Source: Acidimicrobiia bacterium UBA4744
GTDB taxonomy: Bacteria > Actinomycetota > Acidimicrobiia > Spongiisociales > UBA4744
Direction: 5' to 3'
Length of the DNA: 6,859 nt
Assembly (NCBI GenBank): GCA_002403855.1
Contig: DHIO01000007.1
Coordinates: forward strand, 18,685-25,543
Shown here: piece after piece, positions 5,087 to 6,859 of the stretch
Layout: every line of letters starts with the position of its first letter
Numbering within the stretch: the stretch's first letter is position 1
Position numbers and translations under genes: made by a program
Notes under the pieces: generated by a model
The model's database searches: none
The model's input: the letters and a program-made list of their open reading frames with translations, nothing else
Told to the model about the DNA's origin: nothing

Positions 5087-5934
5087 TCCCGCAGGTGACG
5101 ATCGAGGAACGCCACGACGTCGGTCATGTACGGCTCGAACCGCTCCACGGTTGAGTGGTCCCCGTCCCGGACGATGACCACCTGGCCGTCGGGGGCGTTC
5201 TCGAACAGCCGGAACGCGTCCTCGACCGGGATCACCTCGTCGCCGTCGCCGTGCATGATCAGCACCGGACACTGCACCTGTTCGATCACGTGCAGCGGAG
5301 CGAAGTCGTCGAACCGGTGACCGAAGGCCTGTTCGACCGGCCACAGCAAGGCCGTCGACACCGTCCCGGGAAGCCGGGCGATCCGCAACCGGTTGGCCAT
5401 GATCTCTCGAGGGTGAGCGAAGGCCGACATCGAAACGACGGCGCCCAGGTCCGGATCGCAGGAGCCGGCCAGGAGGGCCGCCCCGGCTCCGACCGAATGC
5501 CCCACCCCCGCAGTGGAAGTGACGTCGTCGCGTTCTCGCAGCCAGGCGATGCCAACTTCGAGGTCCTCGGCGAAGCGGGGCAGGGAGGAGAAGTCGTCGT
5601 GTTCACTGCGCCCGTGGTTGCGGGCATCGAGGAACAGGGTGTGGTAGCCGGCCTCGTACAGGCTGGGGGCGAGGGGCAGCAGCAGTGAGCCGTTCGCTCC
5701 CCACCCGTGCAGCACCGCCACCGCCGGGGCGGGAGCGTCACCGGCCGGGATGAACCAGGCGTGCAGGCTGGTTCCGTTGACCGACTCGAGCCAGATCTGC
5801 TCGCCGGGCAACCCGAAGTCGTCGGGCGTTTGGGACGAGTCCCGCTGCGGGGGCGCGAGGGCCCTCCTGAGAACGCCCGGGGCCGTGTACAAGGCCCCGG
5901 CGGCCAGTGCGGCCCTGCCGATGAATCTGCGCAT
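5083..5934 (-). CDS. Alpha/beta hydrolase
   Basis: 283 residues with the complete alpha/beta hydrolase catalytic set: oxyanion loop VLHGWGANG (74-82), nucleophile elbow GHSVGAG (145-151) with S147, acid D232 in HGDGDEVIP (228-236) and H260 in DGDHST (257-262). It resembles bacterial serine hydrolases of the family that includes dienelactone hydrolase-like and BAAT-like proteins; the substrate (an ester, lactone or peptide) cannot be named. The first 27 residues (RRFIGRAALAAGALYTAPG) are basic then hydrophobic, so an N-terminal membrane anchor or uncleaved signal is possible. The fold itself starts around residue 45. The ATG at 5934 has no Shine-Dalgarno sequence but has TACTAT ending 8 bases upstream. 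The gene diverges from the SDR gene and converges on the HAD gene, with shared stop bases CTAG. Confidence 0.9.
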   Translation of the reverse strand: MRRFIGRAALAAGALYTAPGVLRRALAPPQRDSSQTPDDFGLPGEQIWLESVNGTSLHAWFIPAGDAPAPAVAVLHGWGANGSLLLPLAPSLYEAGYHTLFLDARNHGRSEHDDFSSLPRFAEDLEVGIAWLRERDDVTSTAGVGHSVGAGAALLAGSCDPDLGAVVSMSAFAHPREIMANRLRIARLPGTVSTALLWPVEQAFGHRFDDFAPLHVIEQVQCPVLIMHGDGDEVIPVEDAFRLFENAPDGQVVIVRDGDHSTVERFEPYMTDVVAFLDRHLRD

Positions 5935-5942
5935 CGACGCAT

Positions 5943-5948
5943 ATAGTA
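5943..5948 (-). promoter_or_regulatory. Candidate -10 box (TACTAT) for the alpha/beta hydrolase gene
   Basis: On the minus strand TACTAT, within the AT-rich CTTACTATATG, ends 8 bases before the ATG at 5934. It matches TATAAT at four positions and fits TAnnnT. No Shine-Dalgarno sequence is present, so a leaderless transcript is likely. Confidence 0.45.
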
Positions 5949-5998
5949 AGCGTGATCGGCGGGAACCCGGTCGAATGGCAACCGCGGCGGTCCGCTAC

Positions 5999-6004
5999 TA
6001 CGTT
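5999..6004 (+). promoter_or_regulatory. Weak candidate -10 box (TACGTT) for the SDR gene
   Basis: TACGTT fits TAnnnT and lies 16 bases before the AAGGAG at 6020-6025, leaving room for a short 5' UTR. The adjacent CGCTAC (5994-5998 and beyond) resembles the sequence around the boxes at 124 and 4421. No -35 is seen; this is a position guess. Confidence 0.22.
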
Positions 6005-6031
6005 TCGCTCAGGACAAACAAGGAGCTCCCC

Positions 6032-6859
6032 ATGACGAAGGTGGTGGTTACCGGCGGCAGCGGCAAAGCCGGACGGGCCGTCGTCGCCGAGTTGAACGAA
6101 CGCGGCTACCAGACCCTCAACGTCGACCTGACCATCCCGCCCGCCTCCTGGGGGTGGGCGCTGGGCGCCGATCTGACCGACCTGGGCCAGACCTTCGAGG
6201 CGTTGTCGGGAGCCGAGGCGGTGGTCCATCTGGCGGCGATTCCCGCCCCGGAGATGCGACCCGAGCAGGAGACCTTCCGCAACAACGTCCTCAGTACCTA
6301 CAACGTGTTCTCGGCGGCCGCCGACCTGGGCCTCGCCAAGGTGGTCTGGGCGTCCAGCGAGACGGTGCTCGGCTTGCCGTTCGAGAACGAACTGCCCGAC
6401 TACGCCCCGATCGACGAGCAGCAGACCCCCTACCCGGAATCGAGCTACGCCCTCTCCAAGCTGCTGGGCGAGCAGATGGCCGCCCAGTTCAACCGCCGGT
6501 TCGGGCTGCCCTTCGCCGGGTTGCGCATCTCCAACATCATGGAGCCCGACGAGTACTCCAAGTTTCCCACCTTCTGGGACGACCCGACGCTCCGCAAGTG
6601 GAACCTGTGGGGATACGTCGACGCCCGCGACGTCGCCCAGGCGGCCCGCCTGGCTCTGGAACTGGACGTGCCCGGCTCGGAGCAGTACATCGTCGCCGCC
6701 GCCGACACGGTGATGAACCGGTCCAGCCGGGGCTTGATGGAAGAGGTGTTCCCGACCGTTGAGATCCGCCGCGACCTGGGCGAGTTCGAGACGCTGCTGT
6801 CGATCGACAAGGCCCGCGAGGTGCTGGGCTACGAACCGGACTACGCCTGGCGAGACCAC
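6032..6859 (+). CDS. NAD(P)-dependent epimerase/dehydratase, extended SDR (3' end cut off)
   Basis: 276 residues are visible and the frame is still open at the window edge. The N-terminal Rossmann motif is TGGSGKAG (7-14, TGxxGxxG), followed by an acidic D32 after the second strand, which favours NAD. The active site shows S108/S109 in WASSETV and the pair Y139-K143 in SSYALSK. HLAAIPAP (66-73) and NNVLSTYNVF (84-93) are typical of extended SDRs such as UDP-glucose 4-epimerase relatives. WGYVDARDVAQAARLALE (193-210) is the conserved segment before the C-terminal substrate domain. The last residues, LGYEPDYAWRD, resemble the usual C-terminal region, so probably only a few tens of residues are missing. 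AAGGAG at 6020-6025, 6 bases upstream, fixes the ATG at 6032. The substrate is unknown; a nucleotide sugar or an acyl or keto compound is possible. Confidence 0.88.
   Translation, partial: MTKVVVTGGSGKAGRAVVAELNERGYQTLNVDLTIPPASWGWALGADLTDLGQTFEALSGAEAVVHLAAIPAPEMRPEQETFRNNVLSTYNVFSAAADLGLAKVVWASSETVLGLPFENELPDYAPIDEQQTPYPESSYALSKLLGEQMAAQFNRRFGLPFAGLRISNIMEPDEYSKFPTFWDDPTLRKWNLWGYVDARDVAQAARLALELDVPGSEQYIVAAADTVMNRSSRGLMEEVFPTVEIRRDLGEFETLLSIDKAREVLGYEPDYAWRDH

Noticed and set aside
5738..6859. A 373-residue minus-strand frame opposite the SDR gene
   Set aside because: Shadow composition and no motif; the + strand encodes a complete Rossmann motif and a Y-x-x-x-K pair with a good ribosome binding site.

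Overview
The window is high-G+C bacterial DNA with strong G/C preference at third codon positions. A probable F420-dependent luciferase-like oxidoreductase and several genes that start right after TAnnnT boxes without a Shine-Dalgarno suggest an actinobacterium (Actinomycetota). An Acidimicrobiia-type lineage is possible but is only a guess. There are no tRNA, rRNA, CRISPR or insertion sequences. The genes look like chromosomal housekeeping and accessory metabolism.

Layout: 1-72 is the tail of an unidentified + strand gene. 158-1900 is a probable two-gene + strand operon: an LLM-class oxidoreductase and a CaCA-type sodium/calcium exchanger. Converging on it, with a 5-bp gap, is a minus-strand gene (1906-2970) coding for a type I-beta DAHP synthase-like domain fused to a C-terminal AroQ chorismate mutase. 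Its 5' leader (2971-3171) holds a complete ribosome-mediated attenuator: promoter, 23-residue leader peptide with Tyr-Tyr and two Phe codons, mutually exclusive hairpins, and an intrinsic terminator. Upstream lie a heptamer tandem repeat (3205-3253) and a minus-strand phosphotransferase-family kinase (3260-4312). A HAD phosphatase (4436-5086, +) diverges from the kinase. It ends on a CTAG shared with the stop of a convergent alpha/beta hydrolase (5083-5934, -). A divergent SDR/epimerase-like gene (6032 onward, +) runs off the right edge.

The most interesting unit is the aromatic amino acid locus. Its chorismate mutase domain keeps nearly all catalytic residues. Its DAHP synthase domain has lost the metal-binding Cys and most phosphoenolpyruvate and erythrose-4-phosphate ligands, so it looks like a pseudoenzyme or a changed-function domain. 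The leader peptide senses Tyr and Phe but has no Trp codon. That fits a gene whose working activity is the committed Phe/Tyr step (chorismate to prephenate) rather than the general shikimate entry step.

The remaining genes (kinase, HAD phosphatase, alpha/beta hydrolase, SDR, oxidoreductase, exchanger) show no obvious joint pathway.
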